A stretch of 64,000 nt of DNA from Planctobacterium marinum. Its GTDB lineage: Bacteria > Pseudomonadota > Gammaproteobacteria > Enterobacterales > Alteromonadaceae. The position numbers were made by a program, and so were the translations under genes. The stretch lies in assembly GCF_036322805.1 (NCBI RefSeq), contig NZ_AP027272.1:2976001-3040000 (forward strand). Reading direction: 5' to 3'. Positions 1 to 7,568 of this stretch are shown here, piece after piece (the first letter of the stretch is position 1; every line of letters starts with the position of its first letter). Below the pieces are notes generated by a model. That model ran no database searches. It was not told the origin of the DNA and saw only the letters and a program-made list of their open reading frames with translations.

Positions 1-231
1 AAAAAAGCATTCAGTTTTTGTGAACGTATTCACCACAGCTTAAAGCAAATTAAAATTGCCGATAATAAATTCATAACAGTCAGTATAGGTGGTGTTGAAC
101 TCAGACAAGAAATGCTTGCAGAACAAAACTTATTTGAAGTGTGTGTAAATCAGGCAGATATAGCCCTCTACCGGTCGAAAGAAACTGGCAGAAACAAAAG
201 TACGTTTTACGAACAAATTAAAACTGCCTGA
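1..231 (+). CDS. GGDEF-domain protein, C-terminal end (partial)
   Basis: An open frame enters from the left edge and ends at the TGA at 229-231, leaving 76 residues. They match the last part of a GGDEF (diguanylate cyclase) domain: a VSIGG strand followed by the ADIALYRSKETGRN signature, which is the usual ADxALYxAKxxGRN close of this fold. The GGDEF motif itself and any sensor domain lie outside the window, so whether it is active cannot be judged. c-di-GMP synthesis is the likely role, in keeping with the EAL and HD-GYP proteins nearby. Confidence 0.85.
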   Translation, partial: KKAFSFCERIHHSLKQIKIADNKFITVSIGGVELRQEMLAEQNLFEVCVNQADIALYRSKETGRNKSTFYEQIKTA

Positions 232-438
232 CCGTGCGCTCTTGGCACAAATCGGCCCCCTGTAACTCACCCATTGAGCGTCAGCAAAGTGGTGTAGCAG
301 TCAGTGAGCTAGCACAAAATGACTGACCTCTTTCTTAAACAATCAGACTGTCATTGTCATATTAGATACTGTCCTTGATTTTGTGAAAGACAGGTCGAAC
401 GCCGATTTAATCAAATCAGCCGATAAGAAGTTAGCCTC

Positions 439-476
439 AAAAAAGTGTACACCACCATAATCTCATATGGTGGTGT
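439..476 (-). terminator. Rho-independent terminator of the MerR-family gene
   Basis: Perfect 10-base arms (ACACCACCAT at 449-458 and its complement at 467-476) enclose an 8-base loop. Read on the minus strand, the stem is followed after a few bases by a run of six T (439-444). It lies 24 bases beyond the stop codon of the minus-strand regulator. Confidence 0.8.
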
Positions 477-499
477 GCTTCCATGACTGATAGTTAAAT

Positions 500-1297
500 T
501 TAACTCTCTTTTAGCTGCTTTTCAGCAAAGTAGATCATGGCTTGCCTTGCGTGCTCTGCGTACCCTTCGCCATAATGTTCGCAGAGTTCGTGAACATCTT
601 GCTCGTCGACGCTATCTGCCATGGCTTTGTAATCTTCATACCCCAGGTCGGGTAACTCGGTCTCCCCTTGCGCTTTTTGCACCAGTTGCAGCATTTTATT
701 GGCCAGTTGATAGTGCTCTTTGGTTAACTGCTGTACAAAATCTGATTCAATGGGTTGCCCTATTGTTTGGGCAAAGGCGATGGTGATCCTGTCGCTTTCT
801 TCTTTAAGGCTGCGCATGTCTGTTTCAGCAATACCCGCAAATGCTCCCATGCTTTGAGCCATTTGCTCATCTCCCATCCGCTCGCGGGCCATGTTATCCC
901 AGCGTTCAGTTTTCTCCTTGGGAATATCTTCAAATAAAATATCGAAAATTTGCTTACCTTTAATGCCGTCCATTGTTACCTCCAGCGTATTAATCATTTT
1001 GCTTATGGTTCGCTGACGTTCTAACAACAGAGATTTTTGCGACGCTAGTAACTGCAGAACACTGTGCTCTTCTGCATTCAACAGGGATTTAATCTCATCA
1101 ACACCAAAATCCAGTTCTCGATAGATCAGAATTTGCTGAAGCCGGATAAGGTGAGATTCAGTATAGATACGGTAGCCATTTGATGGCTGGCGAAATGGCA
1201 CTAAAAGCTGTTTCTCGTGGTAATAGTGTAGTGCTTTTACGCTTACGCCAGTCATTTCACTAACCTGACTTACGGTATAGGCTTTATCTTCGATCAT
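500..1297 (-). CDS. MerR-family regulator with TipAS-like C-terminal domain
   Basis: A 265-residue protein. Residues about 7-75 are a MerR winged helix (YTVSQVSEMTGVSVKALHYYHEKQLL, then the NGYRIYTESHLIRLQQI wing), followed by a coiled-coil dimerisation helix. Residues about 140-260 form a helical domain like the TipAS drug-recognition domain (the SMGAFAGIAE region and the GYAEHARQAM end). Proteins of this design activate promoters with an overlong spacer when a ligand binds; TipA itself senses thiopeptides. The ligand here is unknown. The gene stands alone with its own terminator, and the upstream promoter has the MerR-type 19-base spacer, so it probably controls itself. Confidence 0.85.
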   Translation of the reverse strand: MIEDKAYTVSQVSEMTGVSVKALHYYHEKQLLVPFRQPSNGYRIYTESHLIRLQQILIYRELDFGVDEIKSLLNAEEHSVLQLLASQKSLLLERQRTISKMINTLEVTMDGIKGKQIFDILFEDIPKEKTERWDNMARERMGDEQMAQSMGAFAGIAETDMRSLKEESDRITIAFAQTIGQPIESDFVQQLTKEHYQLANKMLQLVQKAQGETELPDLGYEDYKAMADSVDEQDVHELCEHYGEGYAEHARQAMIYFAEKQLKES

Positions 1298-1320
1298 CTA
1301 AGCTCCAAAGATCACGGGTA

Positions 1321-1368
1321 GAACATCAACTAAGGTGATGTTCAGCTCTCCCCCCGGGTAAGGGTCAA
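1321..1368 (-). promoter_or_regulatory. MerR-type promoter and leader dyad
   Basis: On the minus strand a -35 TTGACC (plus strand 1363-1368) and a weak -10 GAACAT (1338-1343) are 19 bases apart, the long spacer typical of MerR-controlled promoters. An imperfect dyad (CTTACCC / GGGAGAG) sits between them. A second, separate inverted repeat (GAACATCA at 1321-1328, TGATGTTC at 1336-1343) overlaps the -10 and the start of the leader. Binding by the adjacent MerR protein is inferred. Confidence 0.5.
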
Positions 1369-1396
1369 GTGTATTTTCAGTCTGATTGAAATTTTT

Positions 1397-1813
1397 TCAA
1401 GCTTGTGAGATGCGTTTCTTGATCAGCGCTTTGAAATAGTCTGATTTTTTATTTTTGAGTGCCCATAAATAATAGCTCTCATAATCTTCTCTGAACTCTT
1501 TGTAACTTGATACTTTTTGCGCCACTTCCCGAACTTGCTCAAATGTGGGTTCAGCTTTTCTGACTCGCCCTTGCTGGCTCTCCATGTGAGCACAGCACTG
1601 CCCCATCCAGCCGTTGTAAACGGCTTTGTTATAAGCAGCATAGTTGCCTTCCTTCCAGGCATTACGAGATTTGTACTTTGATGCATCCTGCTTGCATTCA
1701 TTGAGCGTCCACACAGCACCTTGCTGGTATTTTTTATACTTCATTTTCTTCCTGATGAAACGCGCATGTGCTTGCTGCTCCTTTATCAAAGACTGCATAC
1801 TTAACACCGTCAT
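1397..1813 (-). CDS. Small basic protein with two helical repeats, function unknown
   Basis: 138 residues, rich in Lys, Tyr and Trp, with no signal peptide or membrane segment. Two copies of one pattern can be seen: WTLNECKQDASKYKSRNAWK (about residues 35-54) continuing into YNGWMGQC, and a weaker second copy beginning TFEQVREVAQKVSSYKEF (about 89-106). Similar tandem helical modules occur in phage and endonuclease-associated proteins, usually as putative nucleic-acid-binding elements; that link is from memory and weak. The start at 1813 has a GGAG directly against the ATG; an internal ATG at 1798 is possible. Confidence 0.55.
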   Translation of the reverse strand: MTVLSMQSLIKEQQAHARFIRKKMKYKKYQQGAVWTLNECKQDASKYKSRNAWKEGNYAAYNKAVYNGWMGQCCAHMESQQGRVRKAEPTFEQVREVAQKVSSYKEFREDYESYYLWALKNKKSDYFKALIKKRISQA

Positions 1814-1978
1814 CTCCAGAACATACTACCAAAATCAGTATTTTGTATTGCTTGAATAGTAAAAAAGATCACACCTTTAAACAGTTGTTTAAAACATAGA
1901 TGCGCGCTGTAAAAACGAGTTTAATCCATTCTTAAAACAGCCACGTATCGGTAGTAAGATTTTTATGAGGATTAAGTT

Positions 1979-3049
1979 ATGTGGTGTGCAGATTGCGAAG
2001 CGATACAGCGATACTTTTTTGATGATACGCGTTTTTTCTTTTTCGTTCCCACTCTGGAGACAAAGGCGAAACTGGAAAAACTGTTCACATCACTGGATTT
2101 TGATCACCAGATTCTGGACAGTCATTGCATCACAGCCATATGTGATCACAGTCGAGTGGAAATGTTGCTGATGGGGGTTTTCGGCGAATTTAACGGCCCT
2201 GAACAATCTAATACAAAAATCACCACGACCCCGGGCACAATGCAACTGGACTACGATGCTATTGGTAGATTAATCAGTGCTGATGTTTTTATTAATCGTT
2301 ATAAAAGCATCTGGATCGTCGACTCTGTAGAGCAAAATCGCTACGAAAGCTGGTTTCAGCCAATCATTTATGCCGCAGATGCCCTGAAAGACAACCCCAG
2401 GATTTTCGCCCATGAGGCTTTGTTCCGCATAAGAGACGCCGACGATACCATCATCCCACCCGGCTATGTGTTCTCCGTGGCGGACAAGTCAGATTTGCTG
2501 TTTTCTCTGGATCTCACTGCCAGACGCTCCGCTATTGAGCACGCCGCTGTCGCCAACTTAAACAGTAAGGTGTTTGTCAATTTCGACCCTTCCAGTATTT
2601 ACGACCCTTCCTATTGCCTGCGTTCAACGGCTGCAGCCATTGCCAAAGCAGGGTTAAAAGCCAGTGACGTAGTATTTGAAGTCACAGAAACGCATAAAGT
2701 GCGCAACATGGCTCACCTCAAAGGAGTGCTTAACTTTTATCGCAACGCCGGGTTTAGAGTGGCTCTAGATGATGTGGGTGCAGGATGGTCGGGCCTGAAT
2801 TTGCTCAACGAACTAATGCCGGATTTTGCGAAGATTGACATGGAACTGATCCGCGATATTGATACCCTGCCCTCAAAACAAAAAATCGTTAAACACCTGA
2901 TTGCCGGGGCCAAGGAAAACGGTATTAAGATCATCGCTGAAGGCATTGAAACCCTGGAAGAGGCAAGATGCTTGGCAGAGTTCGGCCCAGATTATTTGCA
3001 AGGTTATTTGTATGGCAGACCTGAACTAAAAGGGAGCCTCAACAAATAA
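1979..3049 (+). CDS. EAL-domain cyclic-di-GMP phosphodiesterase
   Basis: 356 residues, soluble. About 120 N-terminal residues match nothing I recognise. The rest is a complete EAL domain: E146-A-L in HEALFR, the Asn of VFVNFDPSS, the Glu of FEVTET, the metal pair in ALDDVGAG, KID, the Lys of KIVKHL, AEGIE and LQGY. With all these catalytic and metal-binding residues present, hydrolysis of c-di-GMP to pGpG is expected. The start has a GAGG eight bases upstream. The N-terminal part may sense a signal or bind a partner. It is monocistronic by spacing. Confidence 0.88.
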   Translation: MWCADCEAIQRYFFDDTRFFFFVPTLETKAKLEKLFTSLDFDHQILDSHCITAICDHSRVEMLLMGVFGEFNGPEQSNTKITTTPGTMQLDYDAIGRLISADVFINRYKSIWIVDSVEQNRYESWFQPIIYAADALKDNPRIFAHEALFRIRDADDTIIPPGYVFSVADKSDLLFSLDLTARRSAIEHAAVANLNSKVFVNFDPSSIYDPSYCLRSTAAAIAKAGLKASDVVFEVTETHKVRNMAHLKGVLNFYRNAGFRVALDDVGAGWSGLNLLNELMPDFAKIDMELIRDIDTLPSKQKIVKHLIAGAKENGIKIIAEGIETLEEARCLAEFGPDYLQGYLYGRPELKGSLNK

Positions 3050-3144
3050 TCTCACACATTATTTTACAACTTCTTCCCCAGTCTTTTGCTTTGCCTCAAC
3101 TACACTGACTTACACCGACAGTCATTGATTTTTGAGGCTTGGCA

Positions 3145-3540
3145 ATGGGATTTCTTAGACTTGTTTTTCTGCTATGGGCGTTCAGTACAGCCAGCTTTGC
3201 CATGGCAGCGATGAGCACCATAGATTTTGTGCAGGTGCTAAATGGTAATAGCACAGAGGCCGATTATTACTACAGGGAAAATTGGCAAGCGCTGCGCAAA
3301 AAAGCGCAAAAAAGAGGATATATTCAATCCTGGCAACTGCTGAATGTTACCTATACAGAGCAAACCCCCTATCACTACATGCTTATTACCACCTACGCTG
3401 ATGCACAGCAGTTTGAGCAGCGGGAATCTAACTTTCAAAAGCTCATTGAAGAACAAGGAACAATTAAACTGCTTAACCACATCAAGCCCACAGATTTTCG
3501 AAAAACTGTCAATACCACTAATGCTATCAGTCTGAGGTAA
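3145..3540 (+). CDS. Small exported protein, function unknown
   Basis: 131 residues from ATG 3145, chosen over an in-frame TTG at 3139 because GAGG at 3134-3137 is correctly spaced only for the ATG. A signal peptide ends near residue 21 (ASFAMA). The mature part (IDFVQVLNGNSTEADYYYRE... NWQALRKKAQKRGYIQSW) resembles small ferredoxin-like alpha/beta-barrel proteins, but I cannot name a family. Probably periplasmic. Confidence 0.65.
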   Translation: MGFLRLVFLLWAFSTASFAMAAMSTIDFVQVLNGNSTEADYYYRENWQALRKKAQKRGYIQSWQLLNVTYTEQTPYHYMLITTYADAQQFEQRESNFQKLIEEQGTIKLLNHIKPTDFRKTVNTTNAISLR

Positions 3541-3738
3541 TGCCCCATAAATATTGAATGAAATCGCCTCTCCATCGGCAGCTAAAGCTTTCACAAAATA
3601 ATCATTAATTCTTCTCTTAAGTGTAAAGCTCTACCTTCACTATGGCGCCGTTTTTTAAGGCTCATAATCACACAAATCGGTTATTGGTCTTATCAATATG
3701 TTTATTAGCCGAATAGTTGTAGTTGTTGGGGAAGTTCG

Positions 3739-3954
3739 ATGCTAAAAATTAATTCACCTGAAGATAAACCGGAAAACGCAATGGAAATTGCATTGATGAG
3801 TAAACGCAATCAGGTGCTCAGAAAGTGGTTGCAGGAGCGCATTAACCCAAAAAACGAAGAAGATTTTCAGCAGGTTTGCCTGGAAATGAGTCGCCTTGCC
3901 CACCAACGCCGGAAATCCTTCACGGCTCACGAGCATCCATCGACTACAGAATAA
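3739..3954 (+). CDS. Small hypothetical protein
   Basis: 71 residues, charged and helical, without cysteines or membrane segments. A GGGGAAG ribosome site five or so bases before the ATG supports translation. It is followed after 16 bases by another small gene with a good ribosome site, and both share leucine/arginine-rich helices with LARLxxxR-like wording (MSRLAHQRR here, LLEFSRLRKE there). They look like a co-transcribed pair. No function is proposed. Confidence 0.55.
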   Translation: MLKINSPEDKPENAMEIALMSKRNQVLRKWLQERINPKNEEDFQQVCLEMSRLAHQRRKSFTAHEHPSTTE

Positions 3955-3970
3955 ATTAATGAGGTGAGAT

Positions 3971-4141
3971 ATGACCGCAGCAGAAGCCCAATACACGATG
4001 GATTGCCTGATTGCGAAAACCAGAGCCGCATTGGACTTGTGGTTAAACGAACCCGGTAATATGGCGTTGCAACAAGAGTTCAAAGAGGCTAATCAGGCAT
4101 TACTGGAATTTTCGCGCTTGCGAAAAGAACCAAATCGCTAA
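3971..4141 (+). CDS. Very small hypothetical protein (56 residues)
   Basis: The ATG at 3971 follows a strong ribosome site (GAGGTGAG at 3961-3968), and the frame is open to the TAA at 4139-4141. The 56-residue product begins MTAAEAQYTMDCLIAK and is predicted to be two amphipathic helices. It lies 16 bases behind the 71-residue gene, so the two are probably one transcript. Function unknown. Confidence 0.5.
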   Translation: MTAAEAQYTMDCLIAKTRAALDLWLNEPGNMALQQEFKEANQALLEFSRLRKEPNR

Positions 4142-4237
4142 ACTTCACCGGTTTTACCCGTTGCAAATCTATGGTGATCAATACCGCCATAAACAGCGTA
4201 CCAACTCGCATTCGTTCCTTATTTGCAACTATCGCCC

Positions 4238-4768
4238 ATGACAAGCATAAAACTAAAAATCACTGCGCTGTTGTTATTAGCTCTTATGGTTTCGGCCTGC
4301 TCTACCACTTACCCTAATAAAAACCCCATTAACCAGCGTTTTCCTGATGTAGTTGGTACATCCTTAGATGACCAAACAATGAATATTCCCCAAGATTTAC
4401 CTCAGGAAAAGGTGTTGCTGTTGCTGGGTTATGTGCAAGACAGTCAATTTGACATAGACCGCTGGTTAATCGGCCTGGATATGACGCAAACTCAAGTTGC
4501 GGCGTTTGAACTTCCCACTATTCAAGGCATGTTTCCCAGAATGTTTCAAACACAAATAGACAACGGTATGCGCCGGGGGATCCCCAAAGAACTATGGGGA
4601 GGCGTGATCACCATCTACGCCGATGGCGACCAGATACAGCAGTTTACCGGTAATCAAAACCCCAACAATGCTCGTGTTATCTTGCTTAATGAAAACCGAG
4701 AAATTATATACTTTTACGATCGTGGCTTTGCTGTTGCCGCATTGAATGAGGTACGCAACCTGCTCTGA
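4238..4768 (+). CDS. Lipoprotein with thioredoxin-like fold lacking CXXC
   Basis: 176 residues from ATG 4238 (an in-frame TTG at 4223 would lengthen the N-terminus). A signal with lipobox LMVSAC places Cys near residue 21. The mature part reads like a degenerate thioredoxin/peroxiredoxin fold: FPDVVGTSLDDQ, then VLLLLGYVQDSQFDIDRW, and a closing NREIIYFYDRGFA segment. There is no CXXC or peroxidatic cysteine, so a redox reaction is unlikely. No clear ribosome site was found. Membrane-anchored, exact role unknown. Confidence 0.65.
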   Translation: MTSIKLKITALLLLALMVSACSTTYPNKNPINQRFPDVVGTSLDDQTMNIPQDLPQEKVLLLLGYVQDSQFDIDRWLIGLDMTQTQVAAFELPTIQGMFPRMFQTQIDNGMRRGIPKELWGGVITIYADGDQIQQFTGNQNPNNARVILLNENREIIYFYDRGFAVAALNEVRNLL

Positions 4769-4770
4769 GT

Positions 4771-4953
4771 TCAGTGCAGGTAATGACAGTCACTTGGTTG
4801 TTCGAAATCAGCAATCAGGTCATGGCTGATTTTCTTGGCTTCATCCACCATAACGGTCATGGCATCCATAATATCCAGAAATTGCACCAGTTGTTTTTCT
4901 GACAGTGTTTCGGATAACGCTTCGATATTGATGATAAGTTGTCTGGTTGACAT
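4771..4953 (-). CDS. Small hypothetical protein
   Basis: 60 residues; the ATG has an AGGAG six bases upstream, which is the main reason for accepting it. The sequence is a probable helical hairpin (SEKQLVQFLDIMDAMTVMVDEAK). It converges on the preceding lipoprotein with only two bases between stops. Function unknown. Confidence 0.55.
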   Translation of the reverse strand: MSTRQLIINIEALSETLSEKQLVQFLDIMDAMTVMVDEAKKISHDLIADFEQPSDCHYLH

Positions 4954-5062
4954 AACTGACTCCTGATTTCGTCAACAATTTGGCATACGACGGTAAAACG
5001 CGCCGGGTTATCAGGAGTTAATCAAGCTTCGTGCCAATAGAAAAAATGACACGAAAAAATTG

Positions 5063-5581
5063 CTAGTTCAACATTTTCGCCAGGTCTGCCGCTAAACTCA
5101 CCTTGGGCTTTTCTATAATACGCCCCAGCTCATTTTCGCCGGATTTCAATACAATGGTTGGCGTGTACTTGAGTCGCCACTGCTCGGCCTTGCCAGTGGG
5201 TTCCCGTTTGTTTCTGTCTACCGCCAATAGCGTTAAAGCTTCCAGCTTTACTCCGCTTTCATCTAGCAGTTTAAGTAATATCGGGATTTCACGTTCGCTG
5301 TCATGGCACCAGGTACCAAACATCACCAACAACTCCCGGTTTTCGATTTTTCCCATGAGCGCCAGTTCTTTTTCATCGGGAGTGTATTCTTCGTAATTTT
5401 TTCGGAAATCGGGGTAATGAGTCAAAATATCGGACACCTGCACATAGCCCACTGAATCCGGCACATCGGAAGTGGCGCCCCACCCCAGCGGAGCATGAAA
5501 ACACAGTAGAATAGCTAAGCATCTAAGTGCTGTTATCGTTCCGCGCAACACGCTTAAATCCTTGTTTATTTTGCAAAACAT
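5063..5581 (-). CDS. Exported thioredoxin-family protein
   Basis: 172 residues. The ATG has AAGGA seven bases upstream. A hydrophobic N-terminal segment (ALRCLAILLCFHAPLGWG) looks like a signal peptide. The mature part is a thioredoxin fold with MFGTWCHDSEREIP as the active site: one catalytic Cys followed by HDS in place of the second Cys. YTPTIVL carries the cis-proline. Single-Cys WCxDS proteins of this type are usually annotated as thioredoxin family without a known substrate. It is divergent from the porin gene downstream. Confidence 0.75.
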   Translation of the reverse strand: MFCKINKDLSVLRGTITALRCLAILLCFHAPLGWGATSDVPDSVGYVQVSDILTHYPDFRKNYEEYTPDEKELALMGKIENRELLVMFGTWCHDSEREIPILLKLLDESGVKLEALTLLAVDRNKREPTGKAEQWRLKYTPTIVLKSGENELGRIIEKPKVSLAADLAKMLN

Positions 5582-5740
5582 TTACAATTCCTTAATACAC
5601 ATGACTTATAATTTGATAGAAGATACTAAAATTGACGTATACAGGAAGGAACATTAACGCCTTTTCAATGTCTTTCCTACAGTATTTATGAGTTAGTGAA
5701 TAAGCTTACCCGTGATTTGAAAACCAGTAAGAGCATACGC

Positions 5741-7105
5741 ATGTCATTAAACACACGGCAATTCAGCATTGCCCGTCGAATTCGGCACATCATCAGCATT
5801 GCAGTTTTATTGCTTATAAGTGGTCATTTGTCCGCTGATGAGTCCACCACAGACAAACTATCTTCCACACTTTCAGATGTGCTGGACAATAACTGGAAAG
5901 TCACGGGTTTTTTAACCTTGGGTTATACCCAAGCAGATAAATACGACGATCGTTTATTCCGCCGCAACATTACCCAGGAAGGTATTCGCTTATCTGACAA
6001 CGGCTTTTTAGTGGACTCTCGTCTCGGTCTGCAGCTCAGCGGGGAGCTTTCCGATCATTGGGAAGTCGCATTTCAAGGAGTATATAAGCATCAATATGCC
6101 ACCAATTGGAACGATTATATCGACGTCGCTTTTGCCCGGTATCGCGCCAGTAATGAGTGGCAGTTTACCTTGGGTCGCCAACCATTTGACCTGTTCATAC
6201 TGTCAGACCATATTAATGTGGGTTATTCCTACGATTTTGTGCGTCCCCCAACAGAGTTCTATGGCAGCATTCCTTATGAGTCTTTCGATGGCATTAGCGT
6301 TAGCCGCCATTGGGGAGACTTCGACAACGAATGGAGTTGGGACTTTTCCGTTGGTTTTATTGAAGGAGAGTTTGAAACTGACGCCTTTGATGAAGATGAT
6401 CCTGAAGATGTAGATGAGCCAGGTGATGACGTAACGCGGGCCGAACCCATTTATAATATGGCTCTCAACTGGCGTAGCGGCAACTGGCACGTGCGCGCTA
6501 ATTATGCCTGGTTGGAATTTAAACAGGAGTTGGACGACGCCCGGGAACTGGACGAATTCGTTGAAGTATTTACGCCACTTTGGCCAGAATTACCTCGCAT
6601 TAAAGAAGACTTTATTGCCAGCACGGTAATGCGTTATGCCTCTGCAGGAGCCACCTGGCAATCGGGAAACTGGAAAATCCAATCTGAGATCAGCAATATT
6701 GACGCAGATTTTGTGCACTATAATGGGTTGCGAGCTTATCTGCACGTCAGCCATCGTTTTGGCGATTGGTTACCCTATGCAACGTTCGGCTATGCCCGAG
6801 ATGACTCCAGTAAAGATTATCAGCCAGTAGACGAACTCGGCCTGCCAGATGACTTTATCTTCCTTGATTTATTTAAAGAGTTAGAAGAAGACATTAATGA
6901 GGAAGTCACGAGTGTCAGAGCCAATCAGCGTAGCTTAGCACTTGGCGTACGCTGGGATTTTTCCTCACGCAAAGCGTTAAAAATGCAATGTGATTATTAC
7001 AAATTTGATGCCGGCTCAGGCAGTATTCACGGTCGAGTAGATCAAAATTATCCAAACGATGAATCTCGCTCTTGGTGTTCCTTGAATCTGGACATGGTGT
7101 TTTGA
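5741..7105 (+). CDS. Outer-membrane beta-barrel (porin-like) protein
   Basis: 454 residues from ATG 5741; a GTG at 5696 is possible, but the ATG has AAGAG upstream and gives a compact signal peptide ending GHLSA. The rest is alternating aromatic/polar strands (FLTLGYTQADKYDD, FTLGRQPFDLFI, VSRHWGDFDNEWSWDFS) ending LNLDMVF, with the terminal Phe typical of outer-membrane barrels. One loop is very acidic (about residues 215-235). It begins a four-gene unit: its TGA overlaps the next ATG. By context it may bring an anion or small solute to the PstS-like protein. Substrate unknown. Confidence 0.8.
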   Translation: MSLNTRQFSIARRIRHIISIAVLLLISGHLSADESTTDKLSSTLSDVLDNNWKVTGFLTLGYTQADKYDDRLFRRNITQEGIRLSDNGFLVDSRLGLQLSGELSDHWEVAFQGVYKHQYATNWNDYIDVAFARYRASNEWQFTLGRQPFDLFILSDHINVGYSYDFVRPPTEFYGSIPYESFDGISVSRHWGDFDNEWSWDFSVGFIEGEFETDAFDEDDPEDVDEPGDDVTRAEPIYNMALNWRSGNWHVRANYAWLEFKQELDDARELDEFVEVFTPLWPELPRIKEDFIASTVMRYASAGATWQSGNWKIQSEISNIDADFVHYNGLRAYLHVSHRFGDWLPYATFGYARDDSSKDYQPVDELGLPDDFIFLDLFKELEEDINEEVTSVRANQRSLALGVRWDFSSRKALKMQCDYYKFDAGSGSIHGRVDQNYPNDESRSWCSLNLDMVF

Positions 7106-7548
7106 TGAGGATCTTACGAGGCTTGTTATTACTGCTGGCACTTCTGCCTTCAGCCATGTTTGCGCAAGGCGAACGCGCGCAGTGGTTGGTGGTAGTCAGT
7201 GCCCAGTCAAGCGTGGCGCAACTATCACAAAAACAGGTAATGGGATTGTTTTTAGGAAGAGCTAAATTTTTGCCCGATGGCGACAGGGTCAAAGCCCTGG
7301 ATCACCCCCTGGAGTCTGAAAATCGCGCTGAATTTTACCAGGCGCTAACGGGGAAAAACATCTCAGATATTGACGCCTATTGGGCCAGATTAAAGTATTC
7401 AGGCCGAGCGAATCCACCGGTCCCCATAGAGAGCAGTGAGCAAATCATCCAGTTGTTGAGCAGAGAGGCCGGTATTATCGCTTATTTGCCTGCAACCTAT
7501 AGCGCCGTTCTCAAAGAACGAGGCATAACCCCTGTGCTCAGTATCTGA
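7105..7548 (+). CDS. Short PstS-like periplasmic binding protein
   Basis: 147 residues starting at ATG 7105, one base into the porin stop codon, which implies translational coupling. The signal peptide ends near SAMFA. The mature part has the phosphate-binding-like pattern of small PstS relatives: VVVSAQSSVAQLSQKQV, LFLGRAKFLPDGDRVKALD, FYQALTGKNISDIDAYWARLKYSG and SREAGIIAYLP. It is about half the length of true PstS and has no ABC transporter genes beside it. It sits directly before a sensor kinase with a periplasmic domain, so it is more likely a sensory ligand carrier than a transport part. Confidence 0.8.
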   Translation: MRILRGLLLLLALLPSAMFAQGERAQWLVVVSAQSSVAQLSQKQVMGLFLGRAKFLPDGDRVKALDHPLESENRAEFYQALTGKNISDIDAYWARLKYSGRANPPVPIESSEQIIQLLSREAGIIAYLPATYSAVLKERGITPVLSI

Positions 7549-7568
7549 TAGTCAAGGAATCAGCTTAA

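Noticed and set aside
3238-3594. 118-codon minus-strand frame across the small exported protein gene
   Set aside because: It is a shadow of the plus-strand gene, which has a signal peptide and ribosome site.
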